64,000 nt of DNA, from contig BSDZ01000003.1 in the NCBI GenBank assembly GCA_030268105.1, positions 4,030,001 through 4,094,000 on the forward strand, written 5' to 3'. Source of the DNA: Volvox africanus. Lineage: Eukaryota; Chlorophyta; Chlorophyceae; Chlamydomonadales; Volvocaceae. This document shows positions 53,088 to 64,000 of the stretch, one piece after another. The notes under the pieces are model-generated. The model saw only the letters and a program-made list of their open reading frames with translations, was not told where the DNA came from and ran no database searches. Position 1 is the first letter of the stretch. Every line of letters begins with the position of its first letter. Position numbers and translations under genes: made by a program.

Positions 53088-55119
53088 GTAAGTACCTGAG
53101 TATATGCGGTCAAGGGTTCCAGGAACCTAGCTTCGGAGCTTGAGCACGGAACACATAGGGCATCTGGGGCTTGGCGTGGTATGCCGTTTGAATGCCTCTC
53201 TATATAGGTATATCTCAGCGGTGAAGCCAGGGACTACGGACGGGTTGAGGTGTTTCACGATATTGCAAACATATACACATCACACGCGTAGAGCTTCTGG
53301 CATAAACTGATCCTGCGGAAGATGTGTATATGTTCGGATCCCGGCGGTGCGGGCATACAGAGGAGGTTATGCAGTTCCCCACCCCCTTAACACACGCCAG
53401 GCTATGGCCGGCGTACTACAACTACTACTATTATATTACGATATTATTATATTATTATGTTTTAATTTTTTAATTTTTTATTATATATGTTGGGGTCGAC
53501 CTCCGTGTTGGTTTTGGTGCGTGCACGCGTGCCGACGGCTCGAAAGGTGTCAGTGTCCGCGGGAAGGAGAGGGGTACCTAGGCCGCTGGCGAAGGTGTGC
53601 GCATTACGCAATCAAACACTGTCGGCTTACGCACCGCGACCCGATCGTCTCCTTGTGAGGGGCTGATGGCGGGGGGCACCTCATGGAAGGGCACCAACGA
53701 CTTGACGCCGGAATTGATCCGCCTGATGCCCCATGCACATGCCTGATGCCCCGCTGGCAACGGAGCAGTTACCTTCGTTGGTACTGCAAACCGTACAACG
53801 AAGAATCGTATAGAGCGCTGTTGGACAGCGTCGGCTGGAATTGATTTCTGCGTTGACACGAAAGCGAGGTCGCGTCTTTGGAGGGGACGGCGGGTCCTGC
53901 CGAAGCAGATCGGGTGGTGCGGGAGGTTATTGCAACTGGTGGTACGGAACGATGTCGATGCATGTACAGGCGCGCTTAGAACCCTGCGTAGGACTGATGC
54001 TGATCTTGCCGGTACGCAAGACGTGTAGGAACGGGTTGTTTTCTTCTGGGAGTTGATGGATGGGCGGCTGTGCCGCGGGGCTCTGCGGCTGCGGCTGCAG
54101 TGCATGTCTGAGTGCGTTAGTGCCTGTCTGCGCGCTGGCGCGGGTGTGTATGTATGTTCATATCGCAGAGCGTCACTAGCCGCATTTCCCACTGGAACAG
54201 CGCTTCCAGCTGCAGGAAAGCCTTCCCTAATGGAATGGAGGGATGCGTTATCGTGTGCTGCAAGTGACTAGTGCTATATATGAGTACTGAGGAAGATACG
54301 CGCTCGGAAGATGACGGGTATGAGAACTTACTATCTTCCTATGGGAACGGGCTCTGATTTTAACGCTCAGAGTTTAGACGTCGAGAGGAATGGATTGAAG
54401 GTCGCTCTACGCTGCAAGAGATAGGTTCGCAGTAAAGCAGACCATCAATGCACCGAGGGAAGATTCCTGTCTCCGGAACGGACAGCCATACGCTTTTATT
54501 TTGCACAGATAGGTATTTCGTACGTAGCTGTCACACGGGACCGAGACCTACACACTCAAAGCACTTCACTACTCTCCCTACGGCCATTCATCACCCGCTC
54601 AGGTCACCCGTGTTTACAGAGCCGCACCCTGACATGCGGCATGCAGGGACATTCGCCCAGAGAAACACTCAAGGCGGGTGGGCGGGGAAAGCAGAAGGTC
54701 ACCCAGAGAAGCACAACAGTGCTACACGAAGCTAGCCAAAAAAACATCAACATTGAGACCGTTGGGGTACTTGCCACGGAGCAAGCACTGGGATTCCCAT
54801 CAGGTTGACTCTGAAGCGAACAGTACGGCTATCCACGAGGCGAGGGCTTTCTACTTCCGTATAGAGCTTTTTGGAATAACCCTACATGTCATGTTGTAAG
54901 ACCGCTAGCAGAGATTCGAAAAAGCAGATATTTCTAGGGCCTGCATTCAACTTGAAGTCCCTTTAATGGGCGAAGACATAATCGACGGGTTAAGGAGCAA
55001 GTAATATCCATAATAGGCTCAGAATGCAGATAATCTATTTGCGACGGGACAAAGCAACTGATAACAGGATCACAGGTATTTTTTATTTTCTAGCTACTTT
55101 AGAGCAGACTTCAGCGGAC
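53088..55119. other. spacer, possibly with SEC14 3' end
   Basis: It contains a TA-rich run (about 53423-53490, TATTATATTA and TTTAATTTTT). It should contain the last SEC14-like exon or exons and 3' UTR, but none is recognised. A 204-codon minus-strand frame (53578-54192) has no family resemblance and is treated as chance. Confidence 0.4.
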
Positions 55120-56325
55120 ATGTCGAGCCATAATAATTCCGAAATAGGAGGAAAAAGGTATTTCCCAACGCTGCTCGGGCAGCGAGTCAAGGGTATCCAA
55201 AAAGTGCTAGGGTTAGACACTTTTTAAGCCAAGCAAATGATGTACTTTTGTAATGCCGTCTGTACATTCCGTCTGAGTCTGCAGCAACAAAATCCATCGT
55301 ACTTCCAGTTCAGATGCTTGACAGACATACGTTCCATAATATTTTGAAACCTTAATTCTCTTTTATATCCTTTGAATTATATTGTATTTCTTACAGAAGG
55401 ACAAGACGCACACTAGAATGTTGTCCAACCATGCCTGTCACGACCTTGAAAATGTTGATCCAAACACGGGCCAAGTTAGCACTGTAAGGCCATTGTCTGG
55501 AAGGCCAATATTTGGTGGCAGGAAGGAGACGGGTGCCGATGTTGAAGAGAAGCGAACTCCCTTCTTTGACCTTACTTGGAAGAGCCAGGTTCGGGTGTGC
55601 ATCTCGCACCTGAATCTGTTTCCATTGCATAAAATTGATAAGGAATATTTCCACTATACAGATTAGCAACTGTGCAGCTGAAGGGCGTGCTATTGCTTCT
55701 ATGGCGCGGCCGGTCGCTGAGCGGCATGCCAGCGATAGCCATGGCTACGAGGTAGGCCATATTTCCAAACAAACCCAATACCCATCCGCTTCGCTCATTT
55801 CAGATGGTGGCTGTCCGCAGAGACCCGTCCCGTTGGCTGTAAGCAATGTGTCCAACCCTCTCTTCCTCTCGTCAGACGCATGTAAGTTAAATTCATGCTA
55901 CTAGTGCAGAATTTTTTATTGCAAAAGACCTAGTATCTTTCTGCTGTGACGCAGGTCATGTTGCGGGCCCCACTGTTTCTACCACCCTCCGCAAGATGCG
56001 GTGAGGGAGACTGTATGAAGGTCCCAAGCTGTCCTCATTTTGGGCTTGAGATAGCCTACAGTGATCAGCGCCCCGGTTTGTCTATTTTCAAGCATTCTAT
56101 TCATTACAGCTGCTGGGACGCAGCTGGAATCATGTGATCAACCAAATATTGGGGGTTAAATGGCCGCCCTGTTCATCGCTTCGGCCGCTGCGCTTTATCA
56201 TTGCGCGTAAGCCTTTCCGTATCCGCTATTGACGGCTAGTGAGTTGACAAGGCTGTAGACAAGTTTACACTGTGCGAATGTCTAGGCTTACAGATGGCTG
56301 CTCTTGTGGCCAAGCAGCCCGTTAG
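55120..56325 (+). CDS. unidentified multi-exon gene
   Basis: A proposed start at 55120 (MSSHNNSEIGGK, then a donor) is uncertain. An exon at about 55397-55589 between TTACAG and a GT donor reads LENVDPNTGQVSTVRPLSGR and PIFGGRKETGADVEEKRTPF. About 55678-55750 reads AEGRAIASMARPVAERHASD. From about 55802 comes DGGCPQRPVPLAVSNVSNPL and FLSSDA, joining in frame after GACGCAG at 55954 to CHVAGPTVSTTLRKMR. A last exon after CTGTAG can read VYTVRMSRLTDGCSCGQAAR and stop (56323-56325). The product would be a low-complexity, basic, soluble protein. I do not recognise it. First-exon phase does not fit the second, so the 5' structure is wrong or incomplete. Confidence 0.35.
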
Positions 56326-57076
56326 GTAAAGAGGCTGTACCTAAAGTCGTGTGCTATCCAGGCTTCAGCCACGGTATAAGCTTCGCCTTGCTCCATAGAG
56401 CGTTACAGATAGCTTGTGGAGTCATCTGCGCATCTTTAATGGAGTAGTTTCGAGCATTACACATGTATACTTACTGGCCATGACGAGCCGGCCGGCGCTG
56501 TTAATCCAGCGCCCAGCTGCCATGGCCAGCTATATATCGGATGTTGATCTGTCCCATCCCGACGGGACCAAGGTACCAATTCGGCCACATCGTGGAGACG
56601 GTGCCATGGTCCTGGTGTGTCGTGTGGGAGTAGGGAAATGTGTTGCCTTATACCTGCAACCGGGTTTTTTTGATTTGTTTGGATCCCTTCAGGGTAGTCG
56701 TTAATGTCCCCGGTTGCCATTTAGACCCTTGTCACTGCAGTCAGGAATGGGTAGTCGTATGCATTTTTTGTACATCGCCTTTGAGGGTTTTGCTGGCGCA
56801 GTGGTCAAGGCACAGCGGTACATGGCTAACTAATGCGAGGATTGAGGGGGATATGCCAACAATGCAAATTTCAGTCGCCTCGATGCAAAGAATCGTCAGC
56901 AACTCATCAACCCCCTTCATCATAAGACGACACGCCGCTGCACCAGTGGCTGTAATCTGTGATGTCCCCAGTGGACGTGACCAGCATGTGACGAGGTCCT
57001 AGCCTTAGAATCATGCGAGGTGCATTTTTACGTCATCCACGGCCTATCCCTCCAACGACCTATGCGACGGCTTAAC
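56326..57076 (+). other. possible further exons, unassigned
   Basis: Plus-strand coding-like stretches occur at about 56480-56609 (MTSRPALLIQRPAAMASYIS, DVDLSHPDGTKVPIRPHRGD) and about 56840-57000 (MPTMQISVASMQRIVSNSST). They may belong to the preceding gene or be chance. No family resemblance is seen. Confidence 0.2.
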
Positions 57077-57667
57077 TCATGCCATGGATGGTAGTGGCCG
57101 TTTGTCTGGAGGCACAAACTCTGAGGCCGCATTCAGTGAGTAAATGGTCTTCATGGAGTAATAGTGTAAGTATCGGCGTTCATCTGCGACTAACTCCTTC
57201 AATCTAATTGCAGTATAGTCGTTCCGACCCATTATCTCGGGCCACTCCGGCAGAGCTTGAGCTGCATTAGAGACAGTGTCAGCGCTGTCCATCCCAGATG
57301 GCCTCTCGGCGAATAGTGAGGCGTAATACTCGTTCGCTAACGTGTGAGTGACGATGCACAGCCAAAAATAAGCAATAGTGAGATGAAAGTCAGTTCCTTG
57401 TAACGACCGCAGGCCACCCATCACCACATCGCCGCCGCGCCTGCGGCCATAATGCTTCAGACAACAATATATGGCACGCAACAGGCATTCGTGATTCCAG
57501 CGATCCAGGCTGCGGTTTGTGAAGCGATCTAGGAACTCTGCGTCGGCAAGCGCCCCGCTTGCCCCTGATGATGCCAGGCGGTGCTCTGGCGGCCCTGCCT
57601 GTGGGTCGCCCCGCAAGCTGGCCACGTCGGTGATGATGCTGGGTAGCGGTCGCTGGAGTGCCCACAC
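57077..57667 (-). CDS. unnamed helical-domain protein, paralogue A, intronless
   Basis: One open frame of 196 residues, start at 57667, stop at 57077-57079. Core motifs are RSLDRWNHECLLRAIYCCLK, then FHLTIAYFWLCIVTH, and near the end DERRYLHYYSMKTIYSLN followed by FVPPDKRPLP. The same order (W-x-H-x-x-x-L helix, YHET-like TYFW helix, HYYS, then a PD/PL tail) is in the gene at 58078-59350. I recall this arrangement from small bacterial proteins of unknown function; I cannot give a family number. No signal peptide or membrane anchor is clear. It is the only multi-domain-length frame in the window without an intron. Confidence 0.65.
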   Translation of the reverse strand: MWALQRPLPSIITDVASLRGDPQAGPPEHRLASSGASGALADAEFLDRFTNRSLDRWNHECLLRAIYCCLKHYGRRRGGDVVMGGLRSLQGTDFHLTIAYFWLCIVTHTLANEYYASLFAERPSGMDSADTVSNAAQALPEWPEIMGRNDYTAIRLKELVADERRYLHYYSMKTIYSLNAASEFVPPDKRPLPSMA

Positions 57668-58077
57668 ATCGGCAGGAATAGTAAGTCGGAAGTCAGAAAT
57701 CGTGCGGTGTCTTCTGAACAGCTTCAGTCAGGCATTTCATTTTATGAATTGGGCACTAGTCATCGCACCGTGCTGCCCCAAATGATGGCCTTCCACAGCC
57801 TAGACAAAATCTGCAAGACCCTCCTATGCTTGTCGCTTAGTGACCCGCCAATAACCTTACTACTACAGCTCGTTGTTACCCAAGACGAATCCGTTTATCC
57901 CATCGTCCCTCGGCCTTCACCTTGTCTGGAAGCACAACGCGGACGCGCGACTCTGGTGACTGCGGATATGAGGTGTCCAAGGCAGGTTGCAGAAAGCGGA
58001 TGTGCGGACAAGGGTCAGAATAAAACGCCGACGTGCCTTACACGGGAAGCCATGCCATGGAAACTAAGAGGAGATCG

Positions 58078-59350
58078 TTAGAAAACACACATAACGACTT
58101 CACATCGCCCTGCACCAGCGGGTCGGATAGGCACCGTGTTGACCGCTGCCAAAAGAAAACGGCCCCGAGCGCTCATTACGGCTGCCAATAACCCCTGCCC
58201 GTGGCGTTGTATGACTGCGCTGGCATATGTGTCCAGTCTTTCCATGTTCATATTCGCCCTGGCCGCGGCGTTTTGCACGTTTGGGTGCAACCTAGGCGAA
58301 TGTACCATTTTGGATTCCCTCTGCTTCGACTCCCACCTTACCTGCAGGATGAGCTGCTTGCTGTAGTAATGCAGGAAAAGGCCACCGTTGGTGAGCTGTG
58401 GGTTCATCAACAGGAAAAAACGGAAGTCCGGTGCCGCACCTGCATGCCACATCGTTCTCGCCATTTGTATCGCAGTGCTCAGCCCAGTATTCAATTCCTT
58501 GCAACGGATTTGATTTCGCGCTTTGGATACTACGCAGCTAACGGCTATGTGGCCTCCGAGTACCCCCTCACAGTCCCTTATGCAAGCCATAAATTCCGCC
58601 CCGAAAACAATTATTATTTAATTCTACCATTTTACGCATTCCATGCTGCCAGCCCTGTTTGCCTGAACCTTCGCACCCTGTTTTCCCCGGACCATGCCGC
58701 CACCCGGGTGCCCTGTGCCCCACCTGCCGGCACCTTTTGGCTTGCAATGGCAAAGTGCACCATATGTGCCCAGAAGTACGTCATGGTCTCGTGGTAGGTC
58801 GTCCCATTCCGGCGCGCGGTGAGGGGGCTATGCTCAATGAAAGCGCGAATGGAGCTGTGGATGCGCGCCAGCCCCTCCCGCCGCCCCAGCCGGGTCAGGT
58901 AAAGCCACGCAAGACGCAAATGAGTCCGATGGTCCCATGATTCCAGGCTGTAGTCCTCCAGTTTCTGGAGCATTAGGAAAATGTCACCGGGGTCAGGCCA
59001 TCAAGCACAGCATTTGACTTGATGCCGCAAAGCAGCGCCGGAGATACTGACTGGGTCACACATACGATGGCAACCCCTACCCGCAGGAATTCGTCGTCCG
59101 GCTCGTCCTCCACTTGTAACCATCGCTCCAACACATCCAATTCTCGGCGGCTGCCTGAGCTGGAATCAGAAGCAAGAACATCCACGGGACCAACAGCGGG
59201 TGCGGAGGCCGTAGGAGGCCGTGCTGCAGCAAGGGGTGATAAAGCCGCTACTGCATGGGCGCCACCGGGACGTTGCGGTTGCTTGGCCTTTTCAAACACG
59301 TGCCGCAGGGCCATGGAAATCCAGTCGAAGTGAGCGTTGACAAGCTGCGG
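58078..59350 (-). CDS. unnamed helical-domain protein, paralogue B, spliced
   Basis: Exon 1, 59081 to about 59350, reads LVNAHFDWISMALRHVFEKA then a Pro/Ala/Ser-rich linker and LDVLERWLQVEDEPDDEFLR. Exon 2, 58734 to about 58957, after GCTCCAG, reads KLEDYSLESWDHRTHLRLAW and LYLTRLGRREGL, then NGTTYHETMTYFWAHMVHF. Exon 3, 58341 to about 58447, reads FRFFLLMNPQLTNGGLFLHY then YSKQLILQ before GTAAGG. A last exon near 58080-58150 is likely but its frame is unresolved. Shared motifs and adjacency with paralogue A on the same strand indicate tandem duplication. Function unknown; B keeps HETMT where A has HLTIA. Confidence 0.65.
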
Positions 59351-59718
59351 GTAGCGGGGGCCGGTGTCGGGTCAATCAAGGGTAGGCCATTACTTCTTTA
59401 TTTTTTTCTCATTCACATGTATCTTTCACCGCTATATCCAGCGGCGAGCCATGGCTTGCGAATCAAGCCAGGCGCTTTGTCACGCGGAGCCGGGTGCACC
59501 CGAAATCTCCCCGCTTACCGTACATATATCCTTAACAGCATCCCGTCCAAATCGGGCGTTGACGGAAAAGCACCGTGCCGCGTGCATACACTGCTCATCT
59601 GAGGCGATAAGAATGCAAAAATGGACACGGCTAGTTGCGCACACCCGCACACAGACGTTCACCGCTCTGTGCCAGACATCCGCCTCTCTTAAACTAGACC
59701 CCCAGAAGGTCAAAAAAG

Positions 59719-61159
59719 CTATGGACGCACTCCCACCCCATTTGCTCTCATCCTTCCTATTGGCCCTCCTCCTGTAAGGCGCAAAGAATAATGGATCTTG
59801 TTCCCGACGTCATAGGCCGAGGTAGCGCAATGCACCTGCTTGTTTCCCAGCTCGCCAGGTAGACAAGTCCAGAGACGGCTTGCCATGATCTGGGGCAATT
59901 GCAGGCGCTCCGAAACCTCCCGGGGTGGCATTGCGTTTGGCAGATCCTGTCAGCCGAAGTAGAACAATGGGTAGTGGACAGAAGATCCCGTTATATGTGA
60001 GGCCCCGCAGAGGGCCAACTCTTTGGTCTAAAACGCACGGCTTCCTCCCCACCCCCACCTGCTTATTGGCAATGATCAGAAAAAAGGCATCTCGTAGCTC
60101 CGGAACCTCAAGCAGAGTCCGAATTTCTTTGCGCACCTGAATGGGAGAGGGGAGAAGTGCATCTGTGGCAGGGTAAAAGCAAAAGACTCCACGGCTTTCG
60201 TGGGCCCGCAGGCACGGGGATCTCTCACACTCGAATTACGGCACCGAAAGCAGTTACTCCGTTACTTCCTACCTCATCCACGCGCTCGCGATCGTTGGAA
60301 TCTACGAATACCACGACCCCATTAGTTTCCTGGAAGTAATGTCGCCATAAGGGTCGGATCTTGTCGCAACCGCCAACATCTGCCAGGCCGCGAGCGGCAA
60401 ATGAGGAAGAGGTGATCAGGAATGAGCGAGGGTTGAGGTGCACGTAAATCCCACTACAGACTGGAGAGACGGAGACGGGACGGAGAGCGAGCAAGACGGT
60501 CATGCAAAACAATGCAGGGCGCAGCGGATGCAGACTGCGCGACGTGGGTACTTGCCATGGGCAAGGTAGAGAGGTTTAGGGTTGGGTTTGAGGCGCGCAT
60601 GGTGTGAGGCATGACAGGACCTGGATTGTGATGAAAGCTGAGACGGCGATGAAGCGAGATGTGCACAAAGAGGTCAGCTCCCTACATTAATGCGGCCGGA
60701 AAGGCAGGAAGGTAACCTCGATATATGCTGCGGAGCTGCCCTGAAACTGCAGGCACATCGGCAATGCAAGTATTTTGACCCGCCACTGTGCACATATACA
60801 CTCCCGTTGTACGCAGTTGCGTTTGTTAACTCATGGTTTTAATGCAGTGAATTCCTGGCCGTCATGGCTATCGTGGCTATGGCCTGACAGCATGACAGGC
60901 GGTCAGGACACATGGACCTTCCCAGCTAGGTAAGAAGGGCATCAAAACATCCAAACGTACCCCAGATGGTTATCGAACAATCGGAATGCTTTACGGTCTC
61001 CACATTAAAGCCAATCGTTGGTATAGTAGTCACAACCGTTCCCAAAACCTTAAAGTATAGCCAGGAAGTTCGTCCAGACGCGTCTAGGCCAACGCAAAGC
61101 AATCTGCTTTCCTGACTAGGAAATAATTTCTTCAGCAGTTCAGACACGAATGACGACAT
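59719..61159 (-). CDS. divergent ARF-like small GTPase
   Basis: Exons: about 60961-61159, 60273-60379, 60060-60137, and from 59945 down. The order is that of ARF: N-terminal amphipathic helix ([17 protein letters not shown]), P-loop, [11 protein letters not shown] switch 1, [29 protein letters not shown] (across a junction), then CATSA. Deviations: the P-loop is GLDASGRTS where ARFs have GLDAAGKTT, so the lysine is arginine; switch 2 reads [16 protein letters not shown], with Cys for the catalytic Gln; Gly2, needed for myristoylation, is Ser. After CATS the usual YEGLDWL helix is missing, replaced by unrelated sequence to a stop at 59719, so either the last exon is missed or the gene is degrading. 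ARF-like identity is firm; activity is doubtful. Confidence 0.82.
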
Positions 61160-61738
61160 TTGGCTTTTGTCTAATACTTAACTTAATAGAAAATTGTGGA
61201 AATCGTTCAAAATCAGCAGTTAGATGCTTTTGTTTATATTTTGGTGATCAAAGTTATTGCGACGTGAACACGGATGCTCTGGAAGGTGTGGCAAGCTTCC
61301 GACGCTGACTAAGGACACGTACTACCAATGGTTTCCCGTACAATAACGGGCGGATTCCCTCGGACACGTTAAGAGGTGGGGCTTGTATGGAGGGTCCCAA
61401 TAGAGGGTCCCAATGACATTGTTTATGTTTCCCTGAAACTGGGATATTAATAGTTTTTTTAATGTGATGCATAATACACCCGTATGCTTGCAGTGAGACA
61501 ACCTTTCATCTGCTGTGTACCTTTGAATTATCATGACACATATCAATAGTCAACGTCTTAGAAAGACGCTTGTGACCGGCGGGCCGAGCTTGCATCCTAA
61601 CACACGCCCCTTCACAGCAAGCCCTCTACCGCCGAGTCGGACCGCACGATGTAATGCTTTACTCGGATTGGACAGGATTTTTAAGAGGTAAGCACCGCCT
61701 AACGGCTCGATATCTTGTCAAGCGTACTGCATCCGTGA
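61160..61738. promoter_or_regulatory. divergent promoter region
   Basis: About 580 bases between the ARF-like start and the SET-domain gene. GAGGGTCCCAAT occurs twice in tandem near 61390-61413. No defined promoter box is found. Confidence 0.4.
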
Positions 61739-64000
61739 GTGCCTATGGGCATGGTTCCCATCGGCTATACTGTGACCCTTTACCCGCTGGACGCCATGCC
61801 CCCGAGTCCTCCACCATCCCACCGCTTCCGCATATTTTCGGCCGCTTGCAGCGGATCTCAATCACCGTCGCCACAGCCGGCGACGAATGCCAACGAGCCG
61901 GAGCTTGAGCCCGACTTCCAGGCCTGGCTACGGCGGGAGGGTTTATCCACACAGCCAGTGAGTGAGGACGCAGTGTAAGCTGAAGCTCTCACGTTTTGAA
62001 CCGGTCGGAATTTGCGATCGTGTACCTTCCTGGTGCACTGCCACCCACCTACCTGCACTGGCTCAGCGTCGTAACGAGTAAGCACCCGCACCACCGCACA
62101 TCGCCCGAAGCCTCTCGTCAATCTAAATCCAAGTGGTTAGCTCCCATATAACGCGCAACCCTTGGGGGCACAGCAGCGCCGCCAGCGAGCGCGTGGCGCT
62201 GCTGCGGCGCATTTGCCGAGGAGTCGTATACCCACCAGCTCCCAACATGGGCCATAGCTAACCATGACAGAGCGAATTCTTCAATGAAGTCGCCAGATAG
62301 TTACTTGATTTGCCGCTCGGTGATTTCTGGTGGTGTTTTGGAGTGGACGACGAACCCGGACCTAGAACCTGGACCACGAACCCGAAGCTGGCGGCGCTGC
62401 TGTGCCCCCAAGGTTTGCGCGTTACATGGGAGTTAACCACTTGGAACCCGGCAGTGGCTGTGGGGCAATGCACAGCCTGCATGACCTCGTAACTACTCCC
62501 CAGTCACGCATGATGCATGCATGATGAAAGATGCGAGGACCCGAATTCGCTCCCCGGTCCCATGAAGCTCCGCGTAGCCCTGTATCCAGGCATGCCCTGC
62601 CAGCGTGATGAGACCGAACTCAATAATGCCTAAGTCATGTAATCTTATCCCATCTGCTCCCTATATCACCCTACTCCATCCCCACTCGTCTTCATATCTT
62701 CCCGGATGGCCCCCCGCTTCCCCAGCTGCTTCTGCGGCAGTGCGGCCGGGAGGGTCGCGGCCTGGTCGCTAGTCGGCCTCTGCCCCGAGGGGACGTCCTA
62801 CTGCGTGTGCCGGACTCCTTGCTGCTTACCGCGGAGCGCGCGGCAGAAGGTGGGTCGGTGACCCCTGAGCCTTTTTAGGCATATCTCAGGACCAGCTGCA
62901 CTGCGCCAACCCCATAGGCTGGGATGCAACGGTTCTCGGGTAAAGCAGGACAGTGGAGGAGGGGGTTCCCCTACCACGGGGGTTGGGGACTGCTAGCCAA
63001 ATCCCCATGTTGGGTCACTGGAAACCCGGGGCTGAGACTTGAGAGGAAAGGAGCTGCCGCTGACGCGATGCGGTCATAGTGCCGCCCTTTAGATGCAGCA
63101 TGAGGGGCTTGGGGAATCTTTTGGGGATTTTTTTGCTTTTAGAAATGGCTTGCAAGGCAGCCGGGACAAAACCCTCTGTCGCCATGGGCGCCCCACAGAG
63201 TCCTGTCTGGCCCCCCTGTTGCGCACCCGTTCTACGGCGGCCGCCAGCACCAGCAGCAGCACCAGCAGCACTGGCAGCGGTGCGCCTTCACCGTTGCCGC
63301 TTTCCGAATGGAGCCTTCTTGCGCTGCTGCTGGCGGAGCTGAGATGTCGGCTGGCGGCCGGGGACCGCTCTTCGCGCTGGGACCCCTACGTCGCGGTCCT
63401 GCCGCAGCGGCCGTGCACGGTGCTGGATTGGCCGGCCAAGGAGGTATTGTATGTTGTACATGATGGCGATGGACACTCTGTATCACCCCGGCGTGTTCCT
63501 CCAGCTCTGACCTGCGTAGTTCCCTTGCTTCAGGGTTTTCCTTCCGCTTAACCTGATTGTGTGTTTGCCGTTTTTGCCTGCGACCTTTCTTGCCAGACCT
63601 AATTTGAAAAACAGGTACATAAAGGCGCTGAGGCAGAGGCCCTGCCTTCCATCACATCCACCCTTCCCTTTCACCATGCACCGACTGTGTGGCTCATGAA
63701 CCTCACCTCACTGCAGCCCTACCCACACCTCATCCCTTCGAAGCAGTACAGTGGCCTACTCTTGTCCTGCCAGCCTCCTCTCAGCCCCGACCTGCGCTGA
63801 CAAAAGGTCCACAGCTTGTGCTACTTTGCGTCCCTACCCTCCCAAACTTCAAAACACCCAAATGCCCTTTCCTGTATACGCCACTCTAGGCCAAGCAGCT
63901 CCTGTGTGGCTCCCCGCTGATGCGCCTGGCGGACTCCATCTCCGGCACAGCGGCCTACTTCTGGCAGGAGCTTGAACCGCTGATTGCTCAGGGCCGTACG
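61739..64000 (+). CDS. SET-domain protein methyltransferase, Rubisco-LSMT type (3' truncated by window)
   Basis: Lysine (or histidine) N-methyltransferase of the LSMT/SETD3 group, many of which act on chloroplast proteins in plants. First exon (start 61739, or 61748/61796) has an organelle-type leader (PPSPPPSHRFRIFSAACSGS) then PELEPDFQAWLRREGLS, ending at GTGAGT about 61957. Exon 62726-62849, after CCCCAG, reads LRQCGREGRGLVASRPLPRG then DVLLRVPDSLLLTAE, the first SET strand region. An exon ending 63443 reads LPLSEWSLLALLLAELRCRL then RWDPYVAVLPQRPCTVLDWP. Exon from 63890 reads LLCGSPLMRLADSISGTAAY and runs off the edge. The catalytic NH-x-x-x-x-N part lies beyond the window. At least one exon between 61958 and 62725 may be unseen. 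Confidence 0.8.

Noticed and set aside
53578..54192. A 204-codon minus-strand open frame downstream of the SEC14-like gene
   Set aside because: Arg/Ser/Pro-rich composition typical of chance frames in GC-rich DNA, no motif or splice partner, and it lies where the SEC14 3' region is expected.

Overview
This is a 64 kb piece of a nuclear genome. Nearly every recognisable gene is broken into short exons by GT-AG introns, genes lie on both strands without operons, spacers are 0.3-3 kb, and the pentamer TGTAA (a polyadenylation signal typical of chlorophyte green algae) follows several stop codons. Moderate-to-high GC exons, CAG/CTG-type homopolymer tracts, a probable chloroplast-targeted LepA GTPase and plant-type gene versions point to a volvocine or related green alga. 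I cannot name the species.

Layout. 1-1004: 5' part of an unidentified minus-strand gene running off the left edge. 1852-5902 (-): replication factor C small subunit (RFC3 of plants, RFC5 of human). About 6060-7765: a decayed LINE retrotransposon whose reverse-transcriptase part is inverted relative to its 3' end. 7837-10100 (+): probable YqgF/RuvX-like RNase H-fold protein. 10400-13200: AT-richer region with three fold-back structures, one a perfect 41-bp hairpin and one a long imperfect inverted duplication of coding-like sequence. 13615-18525 (+): archaeal-type cofactor-independent phosphoglycerate mutase. 19911-21441 (-): four-EF-hand protein, divergent from 21864-25362 (+), a TBL1/HOS15-type LisH-WD40 corepressor. 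About 26860-28470: decayed minus-strand coding remnants. 28632-35607 (+): chloroplast-type LepA/GUF1 translation GTPase.

The right half continues with 38028-38495 (-), an orphan small protein, divergent from 38798-43025 (+), a PQBP1-like splicing protein with two WW domains. 45384-50063 (-) is a CCR4-type deadenylase-family protein with a large serine-rich insert, divergent from 50415-about 53087 (+), a SEC14/CRAL-TRIO lipid-binding protein. 55120-56325 (+) is an unidentified gene. 57077-59350 (-) holds two paralogous genes of an unnamed family, one of them intronless. 59719-61159 (-) is an ARF-like GTPase with altered nucleotide-binding residues, divergent from 61739-64000 (+), a SET-domain methyltransferase that runs off the right edge.

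The genes are unrelated housekeeping functions (DNA replication, glycolysis, calcium binding, chromatin repression, chloroplast translation, splicing, mRNA decay, membrane traffic), as expected for an ordinary algal chromosome arm. The most unusual parts are the hairpin cluster at 10.4-13.2 kb, the inverted LINE, the paralogue pair at 57-59 kb and the degenerate ARF. Exon borders were read by eye from splice motifs and reading frame; those given exactly keep frame, and others are marked approximate.
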